From the NCBI RefSeq assembly GCF_003019815.1, contig NZ_CP027774.1, positions 620,001-684,000 of the forward strand: a stretch of DNA of 64,000 nucleotides. The letters run 5' to 3'. Positions within the stretch are counted from its first letter, which is position 1. The number at the start of each line of letters is the position of its first letter. Of the stretch, positions 40,433 through 49,602 are shown piece after piece. Position numbers and translations under genes: made by a program. The stretch comes from Variovorax sp. PMC12 (GTDB taxonomy: Bacteria; Pseudomonadota; Gammaproteobacteria; Burkholderiales; Burkholderiaceae_C). The notes below the pieces were generated by a model. That model searched no databases. It saw only the letters and a list, made by a program, of their open reading frames with translations, and was not told the DNA's origin.

Positions 40433-40960
40433 ATGACGTTGACCCGCTGGAGCGGGAGAAGGCTTTGCAGATTCGCGATCATGTTGCTGTCTGCGGGGCT
40501 GACTGCCTGTGGAGCTCCTGTGCCTTCGTCGCGAGCCGATTCAGCGCCCGTTGCAGCCGCCCCTGTCGAAGCGCCAGCTACCGTGTCCGTGCCGAGCAGA
40601 GAGCCAGAATTTGCATGGCCCGCGAAAGGCGCGATCGTCGGCCTCTTCGACGGTCAAGCGAACCGTGGAGTGGACATCGCAGGCAAGGCGGGCGATGCTG
40701 TTGTGGCTGCACGGGACGGCCGCGTGGTGCTCGTCAGCAATGCGCTTGCCGCATATGGAACCATGATCGTGCTGATGCACGACGAGACTCTGCTGACCGC
40801 CTACGCCCTTCTCGACAAGACGCACGTGAAAGAGGGTGAGATGGTGCGCAAGGGCCAGAAAATCGCCGACATGGGCCACGGTGCGGCTGGTGGCGGCGTG
40901 CTGCACTTTGAAATCCGCGAGCGAGGGACGCCCGTCGATCCATTGCTGTATCTGCGCTGA
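40433..40960 (+). CDS. LytM/NlpD-like (M23) lipoprotein, degenerate active site
   Basis: A 175-residue lipoprotein starting 2 bases after the tctA stop. The signal ends in lipobox LTAC (Cys26). After an Ala/Pro linker, residues about 70-175 form a LytM domain closely resembling the C-terminus of NlpD: NRGVDIAGKAGDAVVAARDG, then VREGQ-like VRKGQKIADMG and VLHFEIRERGTPVDPLLYL. The first zinc histidine is Asn and the later His-x-His is only partly kept (LHFE), so it is probably an inactive amidase activator rather than an endopeptidase. Its place at the end of a tctBA operon is unusual. Confidence 0.82.
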   Translation: MTLTRWSGRRLCRFAIMLLSAGLTACGAPVPSSRADSAPVAAAPVEAPATVSVPSREPEFAWPAKGAIVGLFDGQANRGVDIAGKAGDAVVAARDGRVVLVSNALAAYGTMIVLMHDETLLTAYALLDKTHVKEGEMVRKGQKIADMGHGAAGGGVLHFEIRERGTPVDPLLYLR

Positions 40961-41285
40961 TGGCCTATTGAGCGCTTCCGTCTCCGCACACAGGGCTTGC
41001 ATGGTTTGCTCAAGACCTCTCAATAACGCCGCAGTACCCGGCTCCTCGCAGTGAACTGTGAATAGTTGAGAAACCTCTTCGCGCAACTGAGGCATCAATT
41101 CGATCGGCACTGAATCACCACCATGCGTGCCGCTGTACGGAACATGCCCCACCGAAATAGTGAAGGTCTTTCCCCTGCTTGCCTTCTGGGATTCCATTTT
41201 CCGGCAGCAATTTTTACAATCGGTTGCGTTCCGTTTCACCTGCGCGGCGCCATGGCGCGTCTTCGTCCATTCATCGCCTCTGCCT
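40961..41285. other. Intergenic stretch with a possible antisense remnant
   Basis: No confident gene. On the minus strand a frame reading PIELMPQLREEVSQLF, then EEPGTAALLRGLEQTM looks protein-like from about 41190 to 40970 but continues as the shadow of the LytM gene. It may be a decayed gene. Confidence 0.35.
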
Positions 41286-43160
41286 ATGTCTTCGTCCACA
41301 CTCGCCTACCGCCGCATCTTTCGCAATGCCCGTCTCGCCGCAGCGCTGGCCGGGTCTCTCGCACTGTTCGCCTGCGGCGGAGGCGGAGGTGGCTCGGGCA
41401 ACGTTGCGAACCTCTTCCCCGCCGCGCAGCAGCCCGCCGCGCCTGCGCCCGCCGGCACATCCGGCGAATCCACGGTGCTGATGCGCGTCAAGCCGGAGGC
41501 GGTCGGCGTCAACTGCACCTTGGGCGGCGCACGCGTCGAGGCCGGCCTGGACGCGGACAGCAATCGCGTGCTCGCTGACAGCGAAGTCACGTCCACGCAG
41601 TACATCTGCAACGCCACCGCCGGGGTGGATGGCCTCAGCACGCTGGTGCGCATGCGGGCCGAGCCCCCCGGAAGCCACTGCGCGCAGGGCGGCTCGCAGG
41701 TGCTGGCCGGCAAGGACCTGAACCGCAATGACGTGCTCGAGGACGCGGAGGTGACCAGCTCGGCCTACGTCTGCGGCGGCGCGCCGGGCGCGACGGGCGC
41801 TGCGGGGTCGAGTGGCCGCGACAGCCTGCTCGCATTCGCCGCCGAAGCACCGGGCGGCACCTGCGCCTATGGCGGTCAACGCGTGCAGTCCGGGCTGGAC
41901 CTGAACGCCAACGGCGTGCTCGACGCCGCAGAGGTCACGGCCACGGCCTTCGTGTGCGCGGCCGCGCCGGCCGACACGCGCTGGGTCAACGTCACGGCCT
42001 CGAGTGTCCAGACCGAGTCGAACACCGGCTATCAGGCGAATTCGACCACCGGCGTCACGCTCACCTTGCCCGCCGCGCCCACGGTGGGCGATTGGATCAA
42101 GGTAGTGGGGGTGGGCAGCGGCGGGTGGACCATCGCGCAGAACGCGGGGCAGCGCATCGACACGCGCGGCCTGCCCGGCGGAACGGACTTCGACTGGCGC
42201 TCGGTGGCGCCCAGCAGCAACTGGAGCAGCCTGGCCTCGTCCGCTGATGCCACCCGCCTGGCGGCGGCAGCCGGCAGCGGCGATCTGTACACATCGAGCG
42301 ATTCCGGTGCGACCTGGAGCCTGCGCCTCACGGGACAGACCTGGAGCGGCGTCGCTTCTTCCAGCGATGGCCTCGCGCTGCTCGCCTCGACCAACGGCGG
42401 TGCGCTTTTCCGCTCGACCGACGGCGGCAACTCGTGGTCCAACGACGGATCGTCCCGAGCCTGGAGCGCGGTGGCCAGTTCCGCCGACGGCTCGCGCCTG
42501 GTCGCGACCGCCTACCTGGGGCAGATCTGGACCTCCTCGGACGGCGGCACCAGCTGGACGGCGCGTGAGTCGGACCGGGCCTGGCGCGCCGTGGCCTCTT
42601 CGGCCGATGGCCGGGTCCTGGTGGCGGCCACCAATGGCGCCCAGCTGTATGTCTCGACCGACTACGGCGTGAGCTGGACCGCGCGCGCGAGCAGCCAGTT
42701 CTGGTGGTCGGCGGCGGCGTCTGCCGACGGCAGCATCCTGTATGCCACCGTGGACACGGGCGCCGTCTGGGTGTCCACCGATTCGGGGACCACGTGGGAT
42801 GCGCAGACCGTCAGCCGGGACTGGCGAGGCATCGCCACGTCCGCCGACGGCCGCTATGCCGTGGCCGCGACCAGCGGCGGCCGCATCTACGAGTCCAGCG
42901 ACATCGGCCGGACCTGGCGTGTGACCAGCGACGCCGGTGCCTGGACCGCGGTCGCGAGCAGCGCCGACGGCATGAAGGTGGCCGCCGCCAAGTCGGGCTC
43001 GACCATCCAGCTCGGCACGCGTCGCGCTTCGACCACCCTCGGCACTGCCGGGTCGGTTTCCGGGGGGCAACAGGACGCGCTGGAGCTGCAATACGCGGGA
43101 GGAGGGGTGTTCATGCCCGTCGGCTACGTGTTGGCCAACCTGGCGTTCGTCATTCGCTGA
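41286..43160 (+). CDS. Outer-surface lipoprotein with calcium-type repeats and an Asp-box beta-propeller
   Basis: A 624-residue lipoprotein; the ATG at 41286 starts a signal ending in lipobox LFAC (Cys30) followed by a glycine run. Three consecutive repeats of about 55 residues follow, each with a Cys-x-x-Gly-Gly start and GLDLNANGVLDAAEVT-type core ending in YVC or FVC. This resembles extracellular EF-hand-like repeats (possibly DUF7151). The C-terminal 350 residues carry at least six Asp-boxes (SSDSGATW, STDGGNSW, SSDGGTSW, STDYGVSW, STDSGTTW, SSDIGRTW) alternating with ASSADG segments, giving a sialidase/VPS10-type beta-propeller. It is probably exposed on the cell surface; ligand unknown. 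It appears to be a single-gene unit. Confidence 0.85.
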   Translation: MSSSTLAYRRIFRNARLAAALAGSLALFACGGGGGGSGNVANLFPAAQQPAAPAPAGTSGESTVLMRVKPEAVGVNCTLGGARVEAGLDADSNRVLADSEVTSTQYICNATAGVDGLSTLVRMRAEPPGSHCAQGGSQVLAGKDLNRNDVLEDAEVTSSAYVCGGAPGATGAAGSSGRDSLLAFAAEAPGGTCAYGGQRVQSGLDLNANGVLDAAEVTATAFVCAAAPADTRWVNVTASSVQTESNTGYQANSTTGVTLTLPAAPTVGDWIKVVGVGSGGWTIAQNAGQRIDTRGLPGGTDFDWRSVAPSSNWSSLASSADATRLAAAAGSGDLYTSSDSGATWSLRLTGQTWSGVASSSDGLALLASTNGGALFRSTDGGNSWSNDGSSRAWSAVASSADGSRLVATAYLGQIWTSSDGGTSWTARESDRAWRAVASSADGRVLVAATNGAQLYVSTDYGVSWTARASSQFWWSAAASADGSILYATVDTGAVWVSTDSGTTWDAQTVSRDWRGIATSADGRYAVAATSGGRIYESSDIGRTWRVTSDAGAWTAVASSADGMKVAAAKSGSTIQLGTRRASTTLGTAGSVSGGQQDALELQYAGGGVFMPVGYVLANLAFVIR

Positions 43161-43218
43161 ATCCGCTTCGCGGCAAGCCAGCACCTGCAGGCCGGAACGT
43201 GTGAGAGGACAGCCAGAC

Positions 43219-43252
43219 GCCGGTCGAGGCGGCCTCGCCCCCTCCAACCGGC
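43219..43252. terminator. Composite hairpin between convergent genes
   Basis: GCCGGT (43219-43224) and ACCGGC (43247-43252) enclose a second stem CGAGG-CGG-CCTCG. The element lies in the 122-base gap between the convergent lipoprotein and MFS genes. There is no T tract. Confidence 0.35.
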
Positions 43253-43282
43253 CTGCCGGGCCTCGAAGCGGCGCCCGTCAAC

Positions 43283-44629
43283 CTACTTGTCGTTGTGCAG
43301 GTAGGTCGCCTGCTTCGGCAGCAGCAGGCTCACCAGGAATGCCAGGGCCATCATGCCGGTCACGTACCAGTAGAAGTACGACTCGTGGCCGATCGACTTC
43401 AGTCCGAGCGCCACGTATTCGGCGCTGCCGCCGAAGATGGCATTGCCCACGGCGTACGACAGGCCCACGCCCAGCGCGCGCACTTCGGGCGGGAACATCT
43501 CGGCCTTCACGATGCCGCTGATCGAGGTGTAGAAGCTCACCACCGCCAGCGCCAGGGTAATGAGCACGCCGGCCATCAGCGGGCTGCTCACGCTCTGCAG
43601 GGTGGTCAGCACCGGCACCGTCATCAGCACGCCCAGGGCGCCGAACAGCAGCATGTTGCTGCGGCGCCCGATGCGGTCCGACAGCGCGCCGAACAGCGGC
43701 TGCATGCACATGTAGATGAACAGGCAGGCCGTCATGATGTTGCTGGCGGTCTTGATCGACATGCCGGCCGAGTTCACCAGGTACTTCTGCATGTAGGTGG
43801 TGAAGGTGTAGAAGATCAGCGAGCCGCCGGCCGTGTAGCCCAGCACCACGAAGAAGGCGCGCTTGTGGTGCTTGAACAGTTCGGCCATGCTGCCGGCGCC
43901 CTTGGCGGCGCGGGTCTTGGTGCTGGCGGTCTCGGTCAGCGTGCGGCGCAGCATCAGGGCCACGATGGCGGCCACGGCGCCGAGCACGAAGGGAATGCGC
44001 CAGCCCCAGCTGCGCAGTTCGGCCTCGTCCAGCACCTGCTGCAGCACCACGACCACGACCACGGCCAGCAACTGGCCGCCGATCAGCGTGACGTACTGGA
44101 AGGACGAGAAGAAGCCGCGCTGCCCGCGCATCGCCACTTCGCTCATGTAGGTGGCAGTGGTGCCGTACTCGCCGCCGACCGACAGGCCCTGCAGCAGCCG
44201 CGCGAGGAGCAGCAGCGCGGGCGCCGCGGCGCCGATCTGCGCGTAGGTCGGCAGGCAGGCGATCACCAGCGAGCCCACACACATCATGACCACCGAGGTC
44301 ACCATCGAGGTCTTGCGGCCCTTGCGGTCGGCCAGCCGGCCGAACAGCCAGCCGCCGATCGGGCGCATCAGGAAGCCGGCGGCGAACACGCCGGCCGTGT
44401 TCAGCAGCTGCACCGTCGGGTCGGACTTGGGGAAGAAGGCCGGCGCGAAATAGATGGCGCAGAAGGCGTAGACGTAGAAGTCGAACCACTCCACCAGGTT
44501 GCCGGACGAGGCGGCGAAGATGGCGAAGATGCGCTTGCGCTTTTCTTCGAAGGTGTAGGGGGTGTTGTTGTCGGCGATGGCGTCGGGGCTGGAGGCGCCG
44601 GCGGTCGCGCTGCTTGCGAAGGCGGTCAT
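43283..44629 (-). CDS. MFS metabolite:H+ symporter, KgtP/alpha-ketoglutarate permease-like
   Basis: A 448-residue transporter of the metabolite:H+ symporter branch of the MFS. It has an N-terminal RKRIFAIFAASSGNLVEWFD, then MRPIGGWLFGRLADRKGRK and the branch-typical GGEYGTTATYMSEVA. Sequence style matches alpha-ketoglutarate permease more than shikimate or proline members. The gene is divergent from a 2-oxoacid oxidoreductase operon, which supports 2-oxoglutarate or a related dicarboxylate as substrate. About twelve membrane segments are visible. Confidence 0.85.
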   Translation of the reverse strand: MTAFASSATAGASSPDAIADNNTPYTFEEKRKRIFAIFAASSGNLVEWFDFYVYAFCAIYFAPAFFPKSDPTVQLLNTAGVFAAGFLMRPIGGWLFGRLADRKGRKTSMVTSVVMMCVGSLVIACLPTYAQIGAAAPALLLLARLLQGLSVGGEYGTTATYMSEVAMRGQRGFFSSFQYVTLIGGQLLAVVVVVVLQQVLDEAELRSWGWRIPFVLGAVAAIVALMLRRTLTETASTKTRAAKGAGSMAELFKHHKRAFFVVLGYTAGGSLIFYTFTTYMQKYLVNSAGMSIKTASNIMTACLFIYMCMQPLFGALSDRIGRRSNMLLFGALGVLMTVPVLTTLQSVSSPLMAGVLITLALAVVSFYTSISGIVKAEMFPPEVRALGVGLSYAVGNAIFGGSAEYVALGLKSIGHESYFYWYVTGMMALAFLVSLLLPKQATYLHNDK

Positions 44630-44749
44630 GGAAAGGGGTCCTTGTCTCTGGCTGCGGCCCGCCGCGAAGCCGCGCGAGGCCGTTGCGGCGAGTCTGTCCG
44701 GCCGCCGCGGCGCTGTCGTCCGTAGCCGCCCGGCGGGTGTCTACGTATC

Positions 44750-44769
44750 GGTACGCAAGGGTAAGTACC
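44750..44769. promoter_or_regulatory. Inverted repeat in the divergent symporter/oxidoreductase region
   Basis: GGTAC (44750-44754) and GTACC (44765-44769) with a 10-base centre, in an AT-richer patch of a GC-rich 253-base gap. A possible shared operator; the binding protein is unknown. Confidence 0.3.
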
Positions 44770-44882
44770 TAGATTGCTGCGGGATTCCACCAAGCCCGCG
44801 CGTGCGCAGGCGCGGCGCATACTCGCGAAAAAGCCACTCGCCGGCTCCTCCGGGGCTCCAGGCGACAGCCAGGAGATATGCG

Positions 44883-46682
44883 TTGCAGCGAACGAATATT
44901 GCGGACCCGACCTATTTCCACAAAGTCGTCGATTGCCAGTACGCCTGCCCGGCGCACACGCCTGTCCCCGAATACATACGCATGATCGCGCAGCGCCGCT
45001 ACGGCGACGCCTACATGATCAACTGGGCCTCCAACGTCTTTCCCGGCATCCTGGGGCGCACCTGCGACCGGCCCTGCGAGCCGGCTTGCCGGCGCGGCAG
45101 GGTGGAAGAAAGCAACGCCGAGGCGCCGGAGCCGGTCGCGATCTGCCGGCTCAAGCGCGTGGCGGCCGACATGAAGGACGACGTGCGCGCGCGCATGCCC
45201 CAGCCCGTGCCGAAGAACGGCAAGCGTGTCGCCTGCATCGGCGCCGGGCCGGCCTCGCTCACGGTCGCGCGCGACCTGGCGCCGCTGGGCTACGAGGTGA
45301 CGGTGTTCGACGGCGAGGCCAAGGCCGGCGGCTTCATCCGCACGCAGATTCCGCGCTTTCGCCTGCCCGAGTCGGTCATCGACGAAGAGACGGGCTACGT
45401 GCTGGACCTGGGCGTGGAATTCCGCGGCGGCGAGCGCATCGCGTCGTTGAAGGCGCTGATGGCGCAGGACTGGGATGCGATCTTCGTCGGCTGCGGCGCC
45501 CCGCGCGGGCGCGACCTCGACGTGCCGGGGCGGCAGGAGGCCGCGGCCGGCATCCACATCGGCATCGACTGGCTGAACTCCGTGTCCTTCGGCCACGTCA
45601 GCAGCATCGGCCGGCGCGTGATCGTGCTGGGCGGCGGCAACACGGCCATGGACTGCTGCCGGTCGGCGCGCCGCCTGGGCGGCACCGACGTGAAGGTCAT
45701 CGTGCGCAGCGGCTTCGACGAGATGAAGGCCTCGCCCTGGGAGAAGGAAGACGCCGCGCACGAGGGCATCCCGATCATCAACTTCCATGTGCCGAAGGCC
45801 TTCGTGCACGAGGACGGCAAGCTCGTGGGCATGCGCTTCGAGATCGTGCGCGCCGAGTACGACGCCGAGGGCCGGCGCTCGCTGGTGCCCACCGGCGAGC
45901 CGGAGGCGTACTTCGAATGCGACGACGTGCTGGTGGCGGTGGGGCAGGAAAACGCATTTCCCTGGATCGAGCGCGATTGCGGCATCGACTTCGACAAGTG
46001 GGGCCTGCCGGTGCTCGACAAGAACACCTTCCAGTCCTCGGTGCCGAACGTGTTCTTCGGCGGCGATGCGGCCTTCGGGCCGAAGAACATCATCACGGCC
46101 GTCGCCCACGGCCACGAGGCGGCGGTTTCCATCGACAAGCTGCTGCGCGCCGAGCCGGTCTACGTGCGGCCGGCACCCATGACCAACCTGGTGTCGCAGA
46201 AGATGGGCATCCACGAGTGGAGCTACGACAACGACACCTCCAACGACCTGCGCTACAAGGTGCCGTGGGCCAAGGCCGAGACGGCGCTGGCCAGCATCCG
46301 CGTGGAAGTGGAACTGGGCTTCGACGCCGCCACCGCCTTCAAGGAGGCCGAGCGCTGCCTGAACTGCGACGTGCAGACCGTGTTCACCGAGGCTGCCTGC
46401 ATCGAGTGCGACGCCTGCGTCGACATCTGCCCGATGGACTGCATCAACTTCGTCGACAACGCGGAAGAAGACGAACTCAGGCCCCGGCTCAAGGCGCCGG
46501 CGCTGAACCTGGCGCAGGACCTGTACGTCTCGGGCGGGCTCAAGACGGGGCGCGTCATGGTCAAGGACGAAGACGTCTGCCTGCATTGCGGCCTGTGCGC
46601 CGAGCGCTGCCCGACGGGCGCCTGGGACATGCAGAAATTCCTGCTGAAGATGACGCCGGCGGGGCAGGGGGTGGCCGCATGA
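44883..46682 (+). CDS. FAD/NAD(P)-binding iron-sulfur subunit of a 2-oxoacid oxidoreductase (GltD-like)
   Basis: A 599-residue GltD-like flavoprotein. The start is a TTG at 44883 with AGGAGA six bases upstream; the nearby ATG at 44878 is out of frame. N-terminal cysteines (CQYACP, CDRPCEPACRRG) fit the GltD iron-sulfur domain. Two dinucleotide-binding motifs follow (ACIGAGPASLTVARDLAPLG and VIVLGGGNTAMDCCRSARRL). The C-terminus has two ferredoxin clusters, CIECDACVDICP and CLHCGLCAERCP. It overlaps the korA-like gene by 4 bases. It probably passes electrons from the oxoacid oxidoreductase to NAD(P)+. This resembles, from memory, the three-subunit 2-oxoglutarate:NADP+ oxidoreductase of Azoarcus/Thauera. 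Confidence 0.87.
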   Translation: MQRTNIADPTYFHKVVDCQYACPAHTPVPEYIRMIAQRRYGDAYMINWASNVFPGILGRTCDRPCEPACRRGRVEESNAEAPEPVAICRLKRVAADMKDDVRARMPQPVPKNGKRVACIGAGPASLTVARDLAPLGYEVTVFDGEAKAGGFIRTQIPRFRLPESVIDEETGYVLDLGVEFRGGERIASLKALMAQDWDAIFVGCGAPRGRDLDVPGRQEAAAGIHIGIDWLNSVSFGHVSSIGRRVIVLGGGNTAMDCCRSARRLGGTDVKVIVRSGFDEMKASPWEKEDAAHEGIPIINFHVPKAFVHEDGKLVGMRFEIVRAEYDAEGRRSLVPTGEPEAYFECDDVLVAVGQENAFPWIERDCGIDFDKWGLPVLDKNTFQSSVPNVFFGGDAAFGPKNIITAVAHGHEAAVSIDKLLRAEPVYVRPAPMTNLVSQKMGIHEWSYDNDTSNDLRYKVPWAKAETALASIRVEVELGFDAATAFKEAERCLNCDVQTVFTEAACIECDACVDICPMDCINFVDNAEEDELRPRLKAPALNLAQDLYVSGGLKTGRVMVKDEDVCLHCGLCAERCPTGAWDMQKFLLKMTPAGQGVAA

Positions 46683-48505
46683 CGCAACAGCAGATCGAGG
46701 CGGTCAACGACTTCGTCATCAAGTTCGCCAACGTCAACGGCTCGGGCTCGGCTTCGGCCAACGAGCTGTTCGCCAAGGCCATCCTGCGCATGGGCGTGCC
46801 GGTGAGCCCGCGCAACATCTTCCCGAGCAACATCCAGGGCCTGCCGACCTGGTACGAGGTGCGCGTGACCGAAGACGGGCACCTGGGTCGGCGCGGCGGC
46901 ACGGACATGATGGTGGCGATGAACCCGCAGACCTGGGACGCCGACGTGGCCGAGCTGGCGCCGGGCGGCTATCTTTTCTACGACAGCACCCGGCCGCTGC
47001 CGCCTTCCAGGTTTCGCGACGACATCCGCGTGATCGGCATGCCGCTCACCGAAATCTGCAACGCCGTCTATCAAGACCCGCGCCAGCGGCAGCTGTTCAA
47101 GAACATCGTCTACGTGGGCGCCCTGGCCGTCCTGCTGGGCATCGAGCCCGAGGTGGTCGAGAAGCTGTTCGGCGAGCAGTACAAGGGCAAGGAAAAGCTG
47201 CTGGCCTCCAACGTGCAGGCGCTGCACCTGGGCTGCGACTTCGCGCGGGAGAACCTGCGCGAGCCGGTGGGGCTGCAGGTGCGGCGCGCCGACCGGGTGG
47301 GCGGGCGCATCTTCGTGGACGGCAACAGCGCCGCGGCGCTGGGCTGCGTGTATGGCGGCGCCACGGTCGCGGCCTGGTACCCGATCACGCCGTCGTCGTC
47401 GGTGGCCGAGGCCTTCCAGAAGTACTGCAGCAAGTTCCGGGTGGACCCGGCCACCGGCCAGCACCGCTTCGCCATCGTGCAGGCGGAGGACGAGCTGGCC
47501 TCGATCGGCATGGTGGTCGGCGCGGGCTGGAACGGCGCGCGCGCCTTCACCGCGACCTCGGGGCCCGGCATTTCGCTGATGGCCGAATTCATCGGCCTGG
47601 CCTACTTCGCGGAGATTCCGATCACCTTGATCAACGTGCAGCGCGGCGGGCCCTCCACCGGCATGCCCACGCGCACGCAGCAGGCCGACATCCTGGCCTG
47701 CGCCTATGCCTCGCACGGCGACACCAAGCACGTGCTGCTGTTTCCCGAGGACCCGCACGAGTGCTTCGCACACGCGGCGGCGGCGCTGGACCTGGCCGAC
47801 CGGCTGCAGACGCCCGTGTTCCTGATGACCGACCTGGACATCGGCATGAACCAGCGGCTGTGCGAGCCCTTTGCCTGGGACGACAGCCAGGCCTACGACC
47901 GCGGCAAGGTCATGAGCGCCGATGAGCTGGAGGCGGGCCGCGATTTCGGCCGCTACAAGGACGTGGACGGCGACGGCATTCCCTGGCGCACGCTGCCAGG
48001 CACGCACCCGACCAAGGGCAGCTACTTCACGCGCGGCACCACGCGCGACGCCTATGCCCGGTATTCGGAGCGCGGGCCGGACTACATCTACAACATGGAG
48101 CGGCTGCTGAAGAAGTTCGCGACCGCGGCCACGCTGGTGCCGCAGCCGGTGCTGCGGCCCGCAGCCCGCAAGACCGCGCTGGGCGTGATCTATTTCGGCT
48201 CGACCAGCCCGTCGATGCACGAGGCGCTGGATGCGCTCGAAGCGCAGGGCATCCACCTCAACGCCATGCGGCTGCGCGCCTTTCCCTTTCCCGAGAGCGT
48301 GGCGCAGTTCGTGGCGCAGCACGAGCAGGTTTTCGTGGTCGAGCAGAACCGCGACGCGCAGATGCGCAGCCTGCTGGTCAACGAGCTAAATGCCGATCCG
48401 GCACGGCTGATCCGGGTGCTGCATTTCGACGGCACGCCGATCACCGCGCGCTTCATCGTGCAGGCCATCGCCACGCATGTTCATCCGACGAAGGAGGCGG
48501 CATGA
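46679..48505 (+). CDS. korA: 2-oxoacid:acceptor oxidoreductase, fused gamma-alpha subunit
   Basis: A 608-residue subunit combining the gamma domain (residues about 1-190, starting VIKFANVNGSGSASANELFA) and the alpha, pyrimidine-binding domain (about 200-608, with YPITPSSSVAEAF, QAEDELASIGMVVGAGWNG and RGGPSTGMPTRTQQAD). It decarboxylates a 2-oxoacid to an acyl-CoA together with the beta subunit. The start ATG overlaps the stop of the upstream flavoprotein by 4 bases and its end overlaps korB by 4 bases. The gene symbol reflects the probable 2-oxoglutarate specificity suggested by the divergent KgtP-like symporter. Confidence 0.88.
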   Translation: MTQQQIEAVNDFVIKFANVNGSGSASANELFAKAILRMGVPVSPRNIFPSNIQGLPTWYEVRVTEDGHLGRRGGTDMMVAMNPQTWDADVAELAPGGYLFYDSTRPLPPSRFRDDIRVIGMPLTEICNAVYQDPRQRQLFKNIVYVGALAVLLGIEPEVVEKLFGEQYKGKEKLLASNVQALHLGCDFARENLREPVGLQVRRADRVGGRIFVDGNSAAALGCVYGGATVAAWYPITPSSSVAEAFQKYCSKFRVDPATGQHRFAIVQAEDELASIGMVVGAGWNGARAFTATSGPGISLMAEFIGLAYFAEIPITLINVQRGGPSTGMPTRTQQADILACAYASHGDTKHVLLFPEDPHECFAHAAAALDLADRLQTPVFLMTDLDIGMNQRLCEPFAWDDSQAYDRGKVMSADELEAGRDFGRYKDVDGDGIPWRTLPGTHPTKGSYFTRGTTRDAYARYSERGPDYIYNMERLLKKFATAATLVPQPVLRPAARKTALGVIYFGSTSPSMHEALDALEAQGIHLNAMRLRAFPFPESVAQFVAQHEQVFVVEQNRDAQMRSLLVNELNADPARLIRVLHFDGTPITARFIVQAIATHVHPTKEAA

Positions 48506-49557
48506 CCTACCTCGCCAAGCCCAGGCTGCGCCATCCGACGCTGGCCGTCAACAAGGTGGGCTACACGCGGCGCGACTACGAAGGAAAGATCTCCACGCTG
48601 TGCGCCGGCTGCGGCCACGACTCGATCTCGGCCGCCATCATCGAGGCCTGCTGGGAGCTGGACATCGAGCCGCATCGCGTGGCCAAGCTCTCGGGCATCG
48701 GCTGCAGTTCCAAGACGCCGGACTACTTCCTGGGGGCCTCGCACGGCTTCAACACCGTGCACGGCCGCATGCCCAGCGTGCTGACCGGCGCCAACCTCGC
48801 CAACCGCGACCTGCTGTACCTGGGCGTTTCCGGAGACGGCGACTCGGCCTCCATCGGCCTGGGCCAGTTCGCCCACGCCATGCGGCGCGGCGTGCGCATG
48901 GCCTACATCGTGGAGAACAACGGCGTCTACGGCCTGACCAAGGGCCAGTTCTCGGCCACGGCCGACCAGGGCTCCAAGAGCAAGAAGGGCGTGGTCAACA
49001 CCGACAGCCCGGTCGACCTGGTGGCCATGGCGCTGCAGCTGGGCGCCAGCTACGTGGGGCGCGGCTTCTCGGGCAACAAGGCGCAGCTGGTACCGCTCAT
49101 CAAGGGCGCGATCAGCCACGGCGGTTCGGCGTTCATCGACGTGATCAGTCCGTGCGTGGCCTTCAACAACCATCCCGGCAGCACCAAGAGCTACGACTAC
49201 GTGCGCGAGCACAACGAAGCGGTGAGCCGCATCGACTTCATCAGCGGGCGGGACGAGATTTCCGTCGACATCGAGCCGGGCGAGGTAATGGACGTGCGCC
49301 AGCACGACGGCACGCTGCTGCGCCTGCGCAGCCTGCACCCCGACTACACGCTCGGCGACCGCCACGCCGCCATGGCCTACATGCAGCGCCACCAGGAAAT
49401 GGGCGAGGTGGTCACCGGCCTGCTGTACGTCGATCCGCTGGCCACCGACCTGCACACCGCCCTCAACACCAGCGGCCGCCCGCTCAATGCGCTGGGGCCG
49501 GCCGAACTGTGCCCGGGCGCCTCGGCGCTCGAGCGGCTGAACGCCTCCTTGCGCTGA
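48502..49557 (+). CDS. korB: 2-oxoacid:acceptor oxidoreductase, thiamine-diphosphate-binding beta subunit
   Basis: A 351-residue beta subunit. CAGCGHDSISAAI and SGIGCSSKTPDYF carry cysteines for the iron-sulfur cluster. GVSGDGDSASIGLGQFAHAM through IVENNGVYGLTKGQFSAT (in parts) is the thiamine diphosphate/Mg motif (Gly-Asp-Gly ... Asn-Asn). Together with the fused gamma-alpha subunit it forms the catalytic core. It overlaps korA by 4 bases and ends the operon; 45 bases later a CBS-domain gene with its own strong ribosome site begins. Confidence 0.92.
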   Translation: MTYLAKPRLRHPTLAVNKVGYTRRDYEGKISTLCAGCGHDSISAAIIEACWELDIEPHRVAKLSGIGCSSKTPDYFLGASHGFNTVHGRMPSVLTGANLANRDLLYLGVSGDGDSASIGLGQFAHAMRRGVRMAYIVENNGVYGLTKGQFSATADQGSKSKKGVVNTDSPVDLVAMALQLGASYVGRGFSGNKAQLVPLIKGAISHGGSAFIDVISPCVAFNNHPGSTKSYDYVREHNEAVSRIDFISGRDEISVDIEPGEVMDVRQHDGTLLRLRSLHPDYTLGDRHAAMAYMQRHQEMGEVVTGLLYVDPLATDLHTALNTSGRPLNALGPAELCPGASALERLNASLR

Positions 49558-49602
49558 TCGGCGGCCCGGGGCACCATTGACCCTCTTTCAGGAGGGCGCA
49601 CC

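Noticed and set aside
40541..41299. A 252-codon minus-strand frame whose first 90 codons look protein-like
   Set aside because: The remainder is the antisense shadow of the LytM lipoprotein and there is no stop before it. At most it is a decayed gene, so it is described only as part of the gap.
42240..43000. Apparent tandem DNA repeat
   Set aside because: The periodicity is explained by Asp-box propeller blades in the encoded lipoprotein; the copies are diverged at the DNA level.
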